A DNA stretch of 64,000 nucleotides from Ricordea florida. Taxonomy: Eukaryota > Cnidaria > Anthozoa > Corallimorpharia > Ricordeidae. Below the pieces are notes generated by a model. That model had not been told where the DNA came from, did no database searches, and was given only the letters and a program-made list of their open reading frames with translations. Within the stretch, counting starts at the first letter, position 1. Each line of letters begins with the position of its first letter. The stretch lies in assembly GCA_949710005.1 (NCBI GenBank), contig OX453280.1, positions 19,964,762-20,028,761 on the forward strand. Reading direction: 5' to 3'. A program made the translations under genes and the position numbers. Below are positions 63,123 through 64,000 of the stretch, one piece after another.

Positions 63123-63400
63123 AACAATTACTCGCCTCAGGCTCAGTGATTATCGGTGAATATTCACCGATTATCACTGAGCCTGAGGCGAATAATTGTT
63201 TTAGTATAAATACACAGGTGATTATTTCAAAAAAAGAAAAGAAAAGGCATTGTGCAAAACGAAAAAATTTTATTTCATCAAAAGCGCGCGAACGACTGGC
63301 AGCCATTTTGTTCGTCGAGGTGATTATCGGATGATAATCCGACATAGCGAACCAACTAGAGCCCGCGATTTTGTATAATCACCTGAGTACTTATACTTAT
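63123..63400. mobile_element. MITE with a near-perfect 78-bp palindrome
   Basis: 63123-63200 reads almost the same on both strands, with one mismatch, centred on GAATATTC; each arm carries CTCGCCTCAGGCTCAGTG. The flank to about 63400 matches the MITE in the annexin intron at 57285-57690. Confidence 0.88.
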
Positions 63401-64000
63401 TCTGGTTAATCTTTAGATACCTGATGTAATACATAAATTTAGTTAATGGTTGTGTCCGACTCTGCGGTCACAACAACACTGTTAACAAGAGTTTGTTGCA
63501 TGATGTCAAAAGTTCGCGAGACCCTAAGTTTGCTGTCGGTGGGATCTGTGTAATCTAAAGAAAGGTCTGTTTGGTTACACCTCTTTTTAATACGGTCGCG
63601 CGTGAAACCGCAGGGTATTCACTAGGCATCGGAGATCGGAGAATTCTCCGGCGACTACGAAGAATTCAGATATGGAGCGTTTTCAGAATATTCTCCTGTT
63701 ACTTTACACAATTCTCCTGCTGCTACAATTCTTATTGAAAACCCTAGAAACCGTCTTCGAAAATTTAGAAATGATGTCAAACTTCTAACGGATGTTAAAC
63801 GCCACAAAATACTCGCTCTTTTGATGCTTACTTCAGTTGAATCTCATATCTGCCGTACTGTTTTAATGCTTATTTCTGGTTTTGTATATTTATTTTAATC
63901 TTGTAAACGCGCGTCACAAAAGAAAAGCCAAAGACTGCGTTCTAATTGGCTGTTCGTTTGTAAACTCGTATGATAACAGACCGAATTGGACTCCACTCAG
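63401..64000. other. nothing recognised to the window end
   Basis: A short repeated GAATTC..CTCC..(G/A)CTAC motif lies near 63640-63730. No exon or repeat family is supported. Confidence 0.4.

Overview
The window is animal nuclear DNA: AT-rich, with short exons bounded by GT/AG introns and very many transposon remnants. The gene content (alpha-tubulin, an annexin, a gene of tandem furin-type cysteine-rich repeats) and the transposon set (ISL2EU, PIF/Harbinger, hAT and Tc1-type MITEs, CR1-like LINE, tRNA-derived SINEs, Helitron and Ty3/gypsy remains) fit a cnidarian, probably a hexacoral (coral or anemone). That placement rests on memory of such genomes and is an inference.

Layout. 1-7,699 is gene-poor: a broken Ty3/gypsy pol fragment, a hAT-type MITE, a Helitron helicase-domain remnant, a possible first exon at 2170-2311 and two other MITEs. 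7,700-32,450 (minus strand) is a secreted or cell-surface gene. Exon 1 encodes a signal peptide and a dibasic site, followed by six exons that each encode one furin-like cysteine repeat; the 3' end was not found. Its introns are packed with repeats. Between exons 4 and 5 sits an apparently complete 4,100-bp ISL2EU-type DNA transposon (11,224-15,323) with matched terminal inverted repeats, an AT target duplication, an intact THAP/DDE transposase and a convergent SWIM/YqaJ nuclease gene. The 12.9-kb intron 3 holds a 2.3-kb unclassified repeat in head-to-head copies, many MITEs, a 51-bp tandem array and a 177-bp duplication.

32,451-39,030 is intergenic with palindromic MITEs and a SINE head. 39,108-53,360 (minus) is a complete six-exon alpha-tubulin gene predicting 452 residues; its 9.8-kb intron 2 contains a LINE with an uninterrupted 1,115-codon frame on the same strand. 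53,361-57,014 is intergenic. 57,015-61,572 (minus) is the 3' part of an annexin gene (repeats 3 and 4); upstream exons were not found and probably lie beyond 64,000. The last 2.4 kb is SINE and palindromic MITE material.

The three host genes share no obvious pathway. The most notable system is the two-gene transposon, in which a lambda-exonuclease-type (YqaJ) nuclease travels with a THAP/DDE transposase. It sits in open flanking sequence that could be an alternative membrane-anchored 3' end of the host gene.
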